A DNA stretch of 9,226 bases from an uncultured Eubacteriales bacterium (GTDB lineage Bacteria; Bacillota; Clostridia; Oscillospirales; Acutalibacteraceae): assembly GCA_934667575.1 (NCBI GenBank), contig CAKUME010000026.1, positions 1 to 9,226 of the forward strand, read 5' to 3'. How positions within the stretch are numbered: the first letter of the stretch is position 1; each line of letters begins with the position of its first letter. Positions 1 through 5,643 of this stretch are shown here, piece after piece. A program made the translations under genes and the position numbers. A model generated the notes under the pieces. That model saw only the letters and a program-made list of their open reading frames with translations, did not search any database and was not told where the DNA came from.

Positions 1-174
1 GTGCTGCATCAGTGCGCCTATTATGAATGGGACGCCGCGTCCGCCGTTCGCATGACCGAGCTGGCGGCCCAGCTGGTGTCGCACGTGCCGGTGCTTTGCT
101 TCGACTGCCGCTGCGACGCATCCGCCGTGCGTGCGCTTCAGGCATATTTAGAGGAGGAGAAAAATGGAATATAA
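1..174 (+). CDS. C-terminal fragment, HPr-kinase-like P-loop protein (partial)
   Basis: An open frame enters from the left edge and stops with TAA at 172-174, giving 57 residues of a C-terminus. The catalytic part lies outside the window, so the family cannot be proven. The tail has the pattern of HPr-kinase-like proteins found beside PqqD and radical SAM genes: a helix around residues 18-28, a short strand with a 'VPV..FDC' signature at about residues 30-36, and a last helix. Its stop overlaps the start of the radical SAM gene by 11 bp, and the RBS of that gene (GAGGAGG, about 151-159) lies inside this frame, so the two are translationally coupled. The HPr-kinase-like label is inference from the tail plus context; another ATPase or transferase of the same cluster type is possible. 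Confidence 0.55.
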   Translation: MLHQCAYYEWDAASAVRMTELAAQLVSHVPVLCFDCRCDASAVRALQAYLEEEKNGI

Positions 175-1282
175 CAGCGTGGAGCCGCGGCTTTCGGCCT
201 ATCTGCATGCACGTGCCTGCAAAAACGGTACGCCGCTTGCGGGTAATTTTGAACTGACGCCCCGTTGCAACTTCAACTGCAAAATGTGCTATGTTCATCT
301 CACGGAAGCGGAGCAGCGGCGCCGCGGCGCAGAGCTGACTGCGGACGAATGGCTCGCCATTGCCGAACAGGCGCGGGCGCGGGGCATGCTGTTTTTGCTG
401 CTGACCGGCGGCGAACCGCTTATTCGGCCGGACTTTCGCTATCTGCTGACGGAGCTCAAAAAAATGGGTCTGCTCGTGTCAGTGAACACCAACGGTTCGT
501 TGATTGACGCGGATTGGCTGGACTTTTTCCGCCGTGAACCGCCGTTTCGGTTTAATATTACGCTCTACGGTGCAAGCAATGATGCCTATGAGCGGCTGTG
601 CGGCCGCCCCATGTTTGACCGCGTGTGTGCCAACATTCGCGCACTCAAAGCGTTGGGCGTTGGCGTGAAAATGAATGTTTCGCTCACGCCGGACAATGCA
701 GCCGCAATGGCACAAATCTATGCCATTGCGGAGGAACTCGGCACGCCGATGCAGCTTGCCACTTATATGTTTCCGCCGATTCGCCGCAGCGCGGATTCGG
801 TTGGCCGCAACAATGACCGCTTTTCGGCGAGCGAGGCGGCGCGGTACGCGGTGCAATGGGATCGCCTGCGGTTCTCGGATGAGCAGTTCCGCGCCCGCGC
901 CGCAGCGATGGAAGCCGGACTGAGGTTGCCTGCTGCCGACGAAGCCTGCGAGGGCGCGCCGGGCGAAGGAATTTCGTGCCGTGCCGGACGCAGTGCATTT
1001 TGGATCAACTGGCGCGGCGACATGACGCCCTGCGGCATGATGACGGAACCGCGCTGCTCGGTGCGCGAGCTGGGATTTGATCGGGCGTGGGATGCCACCC
1101 GCGCGGCCACGGAGGCCATCCGGCTGCCCGCAGAATGCGCGAGATGCCGGTACGCCGCTGCGTGTCACGCATGCGCGGCAATGTGCGTGACCGAAACGGG
1201 GCGCTTTGATGCGCGCCCGGACTATGTGTGCGCGATGACCCGGGAAACCGTTCGCCGAACGATCGAAGCGGCGGCAGAATAA
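164..1282 (+). CDS. Radical SAM / SPASM-domain peptide-modifying enzyme
   Basis: This 372-residue protein has the radical SAM signature CNFNCKMC (Cys35, Cys39, Cys42), which binds the [4Fe-4S] cluster that cleaves S-adenosylmethionine. GGEP follows at 82-85 (SAM-binding motif), then a (beta/alpha) barrel to about residue 220. The C-terminal third is a SPASM/twitch domain rich in cysteines (272, 290, 298, 325, 328, 334, 337, 341, 356) in the usual order, including PCGMM and CARC followed by CHAC, expected to hold auxiliary Fe-S clusters. Such enzymes typically modify ribosomal peptides (thioether, C-C or epimerisation chemistry); the reaction here is not predictable. The start at 164 is set by the RBS GAGGAGG and it overlaps the upstream gene. 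A PqqD-like partner follows 79 bp downstream. Length is normal and no key residue is missing. Confidence 0.93.
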   Translation: MEYNSVEPRLSAYLHARACKNGTPLAGNFELTPRCNFNCKMCYVHLTEAEQRRRGAELTADEWLAIAEQARARGMLFLLLTGGEPLIRPDFRYLLTELKKMGLLVSVNTNGSLIDADWLDFFRREPPFRFNITLYGASNDAYERLCGRPMFDRVCANIRALKALGVGVKMNVSLTPDNAAAMAQIYAIAEELGTPMQLATYMFPPIRRSADSVGRNNDRFSASEAARYAVQWDRLRFSDEQFRARAAAMEAGLRLPAADEACEGAPGEGISCRAGRSAFWINWRGDMTPCGMMTEPRCSVRELGFDRAWDATRAATEAIRLPAECARCRYAAACHACAAMCVTETGRFDARPDYVCAMTRETVRRTIEAAAE

Positions 1283-1361
1283 ATGCTTTGTGCGCGTCCG
1301 AAAATGCCGCAGGCGAACGCAGCGGCGCACTTCCATGAGATAAATGAAAGGAGCACAATTC

Positions 1362-1622
1362 ATGACTATCCGCAAACAACTGGTCAAACGCGAAATTGCC
1401 GGGGATGTAATTTTGGTACCGGTGGGCGATGCATCACTGACGCTCCAGGGCCTGCTCACGCTCAACGAGACGGGCGAGCTGCTTTGGGACACGCTGCCGA
1501 ACGCGGCCGACGAAGCTGCGTTGGTGCGCGCACTTACGGAGGCATACGAGGTGGACGAGGCAACGGCGCAGGCCGACGTGCGCGCGTTTATGGCGCGGCT
1601 GCGTGAGCTGGAAATTCTTTGA
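1362..1622 (+). CDS. PqqD-like peptide-recognition protein (RRE)
   Basis: This 86-residue protein has the shape of the PqqD family, the RiPP precursor recognition element that binds a leader peptide and presents it to a radical SAM partner. Residues 3-26 form predicted beta strands. The family hallmark, a 'LLTLNETGELLWDTL' stretch at 31-45, is followed by a helical C-terminal half (51-85) with acidic residues. The start at 1362 is preferred over the in-frame ATG at 1344 because the Shine-Dalgarno AAAGGAG (about 1348-1354) lies between the two, correctly spaced only for 1362. It sits 79 bp after the radical SAM gene on the same strand and probably shares its transcript. The converging FlaR-like gene's terminator begins just past its stop. 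No precursor peptide gene is visible next to it. Confidence 0.85.
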   Translation: MTIRKQLVKREIAGDVILVPVGDASLTLQGLLTLNETGELLWDTLPNAADEAALVRALTEAYEVDEATAQADVRAFMARLRELEIL

Positions 1623-1638
1623 ATCGTCGTACCCGTTC

Positions 1639-1695
1639 AAAAAAAGAAATAAAAGTCGCGCCCCAGTGCAGTGTTTTGGTTGCATTGGGGCGCGA
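1639..1695 (-). terminator. Rho-independent terminator of the FlaR-like gene
   Basis: A 15-bp stem (1656-1670 with 1681-1695, one G-T pair) closes a 10-nt loop. On the minus strand it is followed by a T-rich tract including seven Ts (complement of 1639-1645). It therefore reads as the terminator of the minus-strand gene ending at 1764. On the plus strand the hairpin has no T-run, so it would stop the PqqD-side transcript only weakly, if at all. Confidence 0.85.
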
Positions 1696-1763
1696 TTGCA
1701 TGATGCGCATCGCTGTGCGGTTCAATCTCAAGCGGCCCGCGCCGGAGCGGAATTCGATGCGGG

Positions 1764-2270
1764 TCAGCGAACGGCCATCCGTCCGTTTATTTGTTTCAGA
1801 AATTCATCTGCTTCGTTTCTGGCTTGGAATACATGGATATCTTTATATGAATATTTATCCAGCAAATCCATCACCTTAGGCTGGCTTTGAACGCGATAGT
1901 TTTTGATCAACGCTACAAACTCCGCGTCCGGTTCCGCTTCGATCCATGGCATATCATCGCGCGCTTTTCCGCGCCTTTCCGCAACGTCGCGCAGGCAAAT
2001 ATCGAACGGATAATCCAAGAAAAAAACAGTGTCGCACACCTGCAATCTAAATTCCATGGTGGAACCGTAATTGCCATCGATGATCCATTCGTTCTGTTGA
2101 ATGGCATTTCGCAGGCGCTCCCGAAAAATCGATGGGTCAACCGTGGTTCGATCCGGGTTCCAATACATCATATCTAAGTAAAAGAGCGGAATGCCGGTTT
2201 GCCTGTGCAGCGCCCGCGAAAATGTGCTTTTCCCGCTTCCCGGACAGCCGATCACAATGATTTTTTTCAT
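1764..2270 (-). CDS. FlaR-like / adenylate-kinase-like small P-loop kinase
   Basis: This 168-residue protein belongs to the P-loop NTPase group usually annotated 'DNA topology modulation protein FlaR' or AAA/adenylate-kinase-like. The Walker A motif GCPGSGKST is at residues 8-16. The family-typical EWIIDGNYGSTM is at 61-72, a hydrophobic Walker-B-like strand 'TVFFLD' at 81-86, and an arginine-rich lid 'RRGKARDDM' at 99-107. The substrate of this family is not well established; a nucleotide or small-molecule phosphotransfer role is inference. The start at 2270 (MKKIIVIG) is chosen over an ATG at 2318 because a P-loop kinase begins directly with its first strand, AAGG lies 10 nt upstream, and the promoter lies between the two ATGs. 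It has its own promoter and terminator, so it is probably monocistronic. Its codons are more AT-rich than those of flanking genes. Confidence 0.85.
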   Translation of the reverse strand: MKKIIVIGCPGSGKSTFSRALHRQTGIPLFYLDMMYWNPDRTTVDPSIFRERLRNAIQQNEWIIDGNYGSTMEFRLQVCDTVFFLDYPFDICLRDVAERRGKARDDMPWIEAEPDAEFVALIKNYRVQSQPKVMDLLDKYSYKDIHVFQARNEADEFLKQINGRMAVR

Positions 2271-2308
2271 ATTGTTCGTACCTTCAAATCCCAATTCATC
2301 GCATCCAT

Positions 2309-2337
2309 ATGATATCATGCGCCCCCAAACGGTGCAA
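2309..2337 (-). promoter_or_regulatory. Promoter of the FlaR-like gene
   Basis: Read on the minus strand, TTGCAC (2332-2337) and TATCAT (2309-2314) are separated by 17 bp, a good sigma-A type pair. The predicted transcript would start near 2302, about 30 nt before the ATG at 2270. It lies just downstream of the previous gene's terminator, which fits independent transcription. Confidence 0.6.
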
Positions 2338-2347
2338 GAAAGAAACG

Positions 2348-2384
2348 AAAAAAGCCCGCCGTGATTCGATTAAAATCGCGGTGG
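2348..2384 (-). terminator. Rho-independent terminator of the 112-residue protein gene
   Basis: An 11-bp stem (2356-2366 with 2374-2384, two G-T pairs) is followed on the minus strand by GC and six Ts (complement of 2348-2353). The minus-strand gene that would use it stops at 2499, leaving an unusually long 3' untranslated stretch of about 115 nt. The stem is clearly similar in sequence to the tRNA terminator at 2916-2953. Confidence 0.75.
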
Positions 2385-2498
2385 ACTCATCAAAGATCGC
2401 CTGAGCAGTTTGGCGTGTTCCATGGAGCCTGCGTGCAAAAATTCGCATCATCCGCGGCGTGAATGCCGCTGCGCCTTTTTTCGCGGCCGCTCGGTTGG

Positions 2499-2837
2499 CT
2501 ATTGCTGAGTGAAATTTTTGGCCTGCTCCATCCAGTATGCACGAATTCTTTCGATCATTTCCATGCAGTCCTTTTGAGCGGCAGCAGTCTGGTATTTTTT
2601 CATATCACTGAACGTGTGACCGCAAGGCGTAAGATTATCCCCCTCGTAACCACCGCTGACACCGAGCAGCCATGGGCTCAGCAAACCCGCTTTGAATTTG
2701 AAAATATAATAATGCATTTCATGGAACTCAAAGTCGCCCGCGCATTCAATTTTGCTTGGCTTTTTCCCCAGTTCGTGCGGGTCCGCCAACCATTCCACCA
2801 TATCCTTTTGCGCAGCATCTTGTTGTTTTTGATTCAT
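2499..2837 (-). CDS. Unrecognised 112-residue conserved-looking protein
   Basis: I do not recognise a named family. The frame looks real: it has its own RBS (GAGG, 8 nt before the ATG at 2837), a plausible promoter upstream and a terminator downstream, and its amino-acid composition is balanced. The product has no signal peptide and no clear membrane span. A polar N-terminal helix (about 1-30) is followed by a central alternating segment with aromatic residues (HYYIFKFK) and a glycine-rich 'WLLGVSGGYE' turn. A 'CGHTFSDM' stretch comes next, then a C-terminal amphipathic helix ending in 'MIERIRAYWMEQAK'. The order suggests a compact cytosolic alpha/beta protein. An in-frame ATG at 2873 lacks a good RBS. 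It lies between tRNA-Ala and the FlaR-like gene, in the AT-richer stretch. Confidence 0.7.
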   Translation of the reverse strand: MNQKQQDAAQKDMVEWLADPHELGKKPSKIECAGDFEFHEMHYYIFKFKAGLLSPWLLGVSGGYEGDNLTPCGHTFSDMKKYQTAAAQKDCMEMIERIRAYWMEQAKNFTQQ

Positions 2838-2876
2838 CGCTTTTTCCTCATGCAGATTCCGTTTTGTTTCCAATTG

Positions 2877-2904
2877 ATTCTATCATTCAAAAAGCATGGA
2901 ACAA
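2877..2904 (-). promoter_or_regulatory. Putative promoter of the 112-residue protein gene
   Basis: On the minus strand TTGTTC (2899-2904) and TAGAAT (2877-2882) are spaced by 16 bp, followed by a start codon about 40 nt downstream. It is a moderate match, and it sits just after the tRNA terminator where a fresh promoter is needed. Confidence 0.5.
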
Positions 2905-2915
2905 GAAATCACATA

Positions 2916-2953
2916 GAAAAATCCACCGCAATTCAATCGAAATTACGGTGGAT
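2916..2953 (-). terminator. Rho-independent terminator of tRNA-Ala
   Basis: A 13-bp stem (2921-2933 with 2941-2953) around a 7-nt loop is followed by a T-rich tract on the minus strand (complement of 2917-2920 and the A immediately 3' to them). It starts six nucleotides past the CCA end of the tRNA, a standard arrangement for a single-tRNA transcript. Confidence 0.85.
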
Positions 2954-2958
2954 TGTTT

Positions 2959-3034
2959 TGGTGGAGACGAAGAGGATCGAACTCTCGACCTTACGGATGC
3001 GAACCGTACGCTCTCCCAGCTGAGCTACGCCCCC
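2959..3034 (-). tRNA. tRNA-Ala, anticodon CGC
   Basis: The minus strand folds into a full cloverleaf of 76 nt including an encoded CCA (complement of 2959-2961). The acceptor stem GGGGGCG pairs with CGTCTCC and contains the G3-U70 wobble that is the identity mark of alanine tRNA. The D arm begins GCTC...GAGC. The anticodon stem TACGG/CCGTA encloses the 7-base loop TTCGCAT, so the anticodon is CGC (codon GCG). The T arm is GAGAG-TTCGATC-CTCTT. All stems are well paired, so it looks functional. GCG is heavily used in the surrounding genes, which fits keeping a dedicated CGC isoacceptor. It is flanked by its own promoter and terminator. Confidence 0.96.
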
Positions 3035-3073
3035 AAATCGAAACGGCCACTTTGCGGCTATCGAACGATTGAT

Positions 3074-3102
3074 ATTATAACACATGAATTTGAAAAATGC
3101 AA
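3074..3102 (-). promoter_or_regulatory. Promoter of tRNA-Ala
   Basis: On the minus strand TTGCAT (3097-3102) and a perfect TATAAT (3074-3079) are 17 bp apart. Transcription would begin near 3067, giving a leader of about 30 nt for RNase P removal before the mature 5' end at 3034. Confidence 0.75.
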
Positions 3103-3266
3103 GTGTTTTTGCGGAATTTTTTTATTTTTTCGGTTCACGGCGAACGCAGATGCCCCACCGGCCGTGCATTCAAACGTCCATGTGCGGCCGCGGCGGCTCG
3201 CCCGAAGATGCGCATGGCACAGTAAAACATAACGCACCTCATTTTCGCTGCCGCACCGATTATTTC

Positions 3267-3329
3267 AAAAAAATTCCCGTGCATGATGCACGGGAATCGG
3301 CCCATTCTGCCGGACGGCCCGAATGGGCC
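3267..3329 (-). terminator. Tandem hairpins ending the FAD oxidoreductase transcript
   Basis: Two hairpins follow the stop codon (3330-3332) on the minus strand. The first abuts the stop: a perfect 9-bp stem (3321-3329 with 3299-3307) and a 13-nt loop. The second is a perfect 10-bp stem (3287-3296 with 3274-3283) closing a 3-nt loop, followed directly by seven Ts (complement of 3267-3273). The second is a classic intrinsic terminator. The first may protect the 3' end or act on the terminating ribosome. Confidence 0.85.
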
Positions 3330-4613
3330 TTACAGCTTTGCCTGAATGTCCGCCGGGCAGAGGGCGCGAAGCGCGCGGCCGGTTTGTGCGGCCAGCGCGG
3401 CCGCCGCGCCGCACGCTTCCCCGATTGCCAAGCAAATGGGCATGGCGCGAAAGCTCGAATGCGCCATGTGCGTGCCGGAAATGTTCCGCCCGGAGAGCAG
3501 CAGCCCGTCGAGTGTTTGGGGTACCAGGCAGCCGTAGGGAATGGTGTAGCCGTTTTGCTGCGGGAATTTGGCTTGCACGCCCGTGGGATCCAAGCTGGCG
3601 CCGGTCAGGTTGTGTACGTCAAAGTTGAAATGTGCGCCGCGCACCACCCAATCCGGAAACCGACGTGCGGCCAGAATGTCTTGCTCCGTGAGCTGCTGCA
3701 CGCCAACAAAATGTCGCGTTTCGCGCACCCCGATCAACGATGCCGCCCCGATCACATAGCACTGCTCATAGCCGGGCACATATTCGCGCAAAAAGCGCAC
3801 GATCGGCGCCATCTGGCTGCGGCATACCTGAGCCGCGCGCGTGAGATCCTCGGCGCGTGTGCCGTCCACGGCAATGCAGTTGGTCATGTTGCAGGTCACC
3901 ACGCCCGGCAGTGTGGAGCGGTAGAGCAGCACATGCCCGGCCGGCGCGGGCAGCAGCTGCCGGGCAAGCGCCTGCAGCTCGCCCCGCGGCGTTTCTACCG
4001 TTGTTTCGAACGAACCGGGAAACACGGCGCGCGATTCATCCACGCCGCCCACCTTGAACATCAGCGTGGCGGGCTGCATTTTGCCGTCGGCTTCGCGGCC
4101 TTTCCAATAGGCCGCACCCGCGTCGGCAGCCACGTCGCCGTCGCCGGTGCAGTCCACCACCACCGGCGCCAAAAAGGCGCGCCGACCGCTTTTGCTTTGT
4201 GTGACCACGCCTGTGACAGCGCCGTTTTCTACAATGGCGCCGCACACCAAGGTATAGAGCAGCAGCGTCACATTTGCTTCGTCCAGCAGCTCCAAATAAG
4301 TGTTCTGCAGCTGTTCCGGGTCGATGACAACGGTACGCGCATTGGGGTGGAACACATTTTTCGCCGCGGCGCGATCGAGCACCTCGCGATAGAGGCGACT
4401 ATCCACCGTGCCGGTAAAGTGGCTCATCATCCCGCTGGTCGAAATGCCGCCCACGCCCCCGGCGCTTTCAATCAGCAGCACCTGCGCGCCGCCGCGGGCG
4501 GCCATCAGCGCCGCGCCGATGCCGCTCGGCCCCGATCCCGCCACGATGACGTCATAGCGCCCGGCCACCGGAACGGCCGGTTCGTTTTTGTATTTCACGG
4601 TTTCCATTTGCAT
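3330..4613 (-). CDS. FAD-dependent oxidoreductase (FAD_oxidored family)
   Basis: This 427-residue cytosolic flavoprotein has an N-terminal Rossmann dinucleotide fold, 'DVIVAGSGPSGIGAA' at 21-35 (GxGxxG at 26-31). An acidic residue (Glu49) at the end of the second strand would bind the ribose of FAD. The second FAD-contact segment 'DCTGDGDVAA' is at 154-163, and the C-terminal 'LSGRNISGTHMAHSSFR' (373-389) is followed by a helix, 'AIGEACGAAAALA'. This pattern matches the FAD_oxidored family (PF12831), found widely in Clostridia and Bacteroidota near sugar-related genes; its true substrates are mostly unknown. The RBS GGAGG is only 3 nt from the ATG at 4613 but 9 nt from a second ATG at 4607, so translation may start at 4607. 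It is divergent from a PocR-AraC regulator that likely controls it. Confidence 0.9.
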   Translation of the reverse strand: MQMETVKYKNEPAVPVAGRYDVIVAGSGPSGIGAALMAARGGAQVLLIESAGGVGGISTSGMMSHFTGTVDSRLYREVLDRAAAKNVFHPNARTVVIDPEQLQNTYLELLDEANVTLLLYTLVCGAIVENGAVTGVVTQSKSGRRAFLAPVVVDCTGDGDVAADAGAAYWKGREADGKMQPATLMFKVGGVDESRAVFPGSFETTVETPRGELQALARQLLPAPAGHVLLYRSTLPGVVTCNMTNCIAVDGTRAEDLTRAAQVCRSQMAPIVRFLREYVPGYEQCYVIGAASLIGVRETRHFVGVQQLTEQDILAARRFPDWVVRGAHFNFDVHNLTGASLDPTGVQAKFPQQNGYTIPYGCLVPQTLDGLLLSGRNISGTHMAHSSFRAMPICLAIGEACGAAAALAAQTGRALRALCPADIQAKL

Positions 4614-4651
4614 GATCCTCCCTGCTGCCTGCGGTCGGCCGCATTTTTCGG

Positions 4652-4680
4652 TTGACGGCAGGCGATTGATTGATTATAAT
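4652..4680 (+). promoter_or_regulatory. Promoter of the PocR-AraC regulator gene
   Basis: TTGACG (4652-4657) and TATAAT (4675-4680) are exactly 17 bp apart, a strong sigma-A type promoter reading toward the regulator. Its -10 box lies inside the 22-bp palindrome, so anything bound there would block or modulate it. Confidence 0.75.
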
Positions 4681-4690
4681 TATAATCAAT
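4669..4690 (+). promoter_or_regulatory. 22-bp perfect palindrome, likely operator with divergent -10 boxes
   Basis: The half TTGATTATAA (4670-4679) is followed directly by its reverse complement TTATAATCAA (4680-4689), with one more A-T pair outside. Each strand reads TATAAT twice within it. It is the only such AT-rich perfect palindrome in the window and lies in the sole regulatory gap between two divergent genes. For the minus-strand gene no good -35 box is seen at the right distance, which would fit an activator-dependent promoter. The binding protein is not known. Confidence 0.6.
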
Positions 4691-4757
4691 AAAAACAAAG
4701 GATTCCATGGGTGATCCGGGAAGAAAAGTGTGGAAACGTGCAAACGGAGGGAAACAT

Positions 4758-5627
4758 ATGCGCATTCAGCCGGACGACATTGTGCGCTATTTGGACGCGC
4801 TGATGGCCGAACGAAATTGGTATATCTCGCTGCATGGCGCCATGACCTACACGCCGCCGCTGGCGCGCTATAATTTTCATCTGAATCCGTTTTGCTGCTA
4901 TGTGAAAACCGAATGCGGCTGCTGGCCGGAGTGCATTCGGCGGCAGGATAAGGTGCTGGCGCGCTGCCGCGGCGGCGCATTTTGCGGCGCATGCTTTGCG
5001 GGCGTGGCGGAATGGGTGTATCCGGTGATGCAGGACGGCGAACCGGTGGGCTTTGTGTCGGTCAGCGGCTACTGCGGGCTGAACACCGCCGCGGAGGAGG
5101 CCAAGCTGCACCATTTTGCCGCCCGGCATCGGCTGGACGGCAGCGCGCTGGCCCGACTGCGTGCGGAATGCCTGTCGGCGGAGATCCCGTCCCGCGCCGA
5201 GGTGGACGTTTGGCTCCGCCCGCTGGTGCTGATGCTCGAGCAGCTCATCGCGCAGCGCCTGCCGCCCGCGCCCGGCGATATCCGCACTGAGCTGCTGCGT
5301 TATGTGACCCAAAATTTCACCCGCAAGCTCACCGCAGAAAGCGTGGGCGCCCATTTTCATTACAGTGCATCCACGGTGCACCATCTGTTCAAAAAAGAAT
5401 TTGGCCGCAGCATTCCCGCGTTTGTCACCGAGCTGCGCATGGATCAGGCACAATGGCTGCTGCGCAACACCGCCTACCCGGTGGGCACCGTGGCGGCGCT
5501 GCTGGGGTATTGCGATGCAAACTACTTTTCGGGCGTGTTCAAGCATCGGTTTGGCCTGCCGCCGGGGCAGTTTCGCCGCAGCGCAGAAAACGGCAAGACG
5601 GCCGGTGTGCCGAAACGGAACGAATAA
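4758..5627 (+). CDS. AraC-family regulator with PocR-like sensor domain
   Basis: This is a 289-residue transcription factor. Residues 1-110 resemble the PocR ligand-sensing domain (PF10114): 'NPFCCYV' (44-50), a cysteine-spaced stretch with Cys53, 55, 59, 70, 76 and 79, then 'EWVYPVMQDGEPVGFVSVSG' (85-104). PocR domains are reported to sense small compounds such as propanediol-type metabolites; the ligand here is unknown. A helical linker (about 125-175) leads to a C-terminal AraC double helix-turn-helix at about 178-275. That region contains 'TAESVGAHFHYSASTVHHLFKKEFG' across the first HTH, and 'VGTVAALLGYCDANYFSGVFKHRFGLPPGQFR' gives the family signature. The start at 4758 is set by GGAGGG at 4746-4751; an upstream in-frame ATG at 4707 has no RBS. 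It is divergent from the FAD oxidoreductase, its probable target. Confidence 0.92.
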   Translation: MRIQPDDIVRYLDALMAERNWYISLHGAMTYTPPLARYNFHLNPFCCYVKTECGCWPECIRRQDKVLARCRGGAFCGACFAGVAEWVYPVMQDGEPVGFVSVSGYCGLNTAAEEAKLHHFAARHRLDGSALARLRAECLSAEIPSRAEVDVWLRPLVLMLEQLIAQRLPPAPGDIRTELLRYVTQNFTRKLTAESVGAHFHYSASTVHHLFKKEFGRSIPAFVTELRMDQAQWLLRNTAYPVGTVAALLGYCDANYFSGVFKHRFGLPPGQFRRSAENGKTAGVPKRNE

Positions 5628-5643
5628 CGCGCGACGCGGCCGC

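Noticed and set aside
479..1492. Long minus-strand open frame opposite the radical SAM gene
   Set aside because: It is antisense to a gene with full motifs, is rich in Arg/His/Ala as expected from a GC-rich shadow, and has no RBS.
2385..2440. Possible second tRNA or tRNA fragment, because the flank resembles the tRNA-Ala 3' side
   Set aside because: No T arm, anticodon stem or acceptor pairing can be built; the likeness is confined to the GGTGGA next to the stem and a few scattered bases.
2452..2482. Plus-strand GC hairpin followed by six Ts
   Set aside because: The stem is only about 6 bp and is separated from the T-run by about 6 nt, and no plus-strand gene precedes it.
3084..4655. 523-codon plus-strand open frame over the FAD oxidoreductase
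   Set aside because: It mirrors a clear flavoprotein, its composition is dominated by His/Arg/Ala/Gly, and it runs through the tandem terminator; no family motif.
5628..5643. Terminator between the convergent AraC and ACT-MBL genes
   Set aside because: The 16-bp gap is GC-rich but gives no stem with a T-run on either strand.
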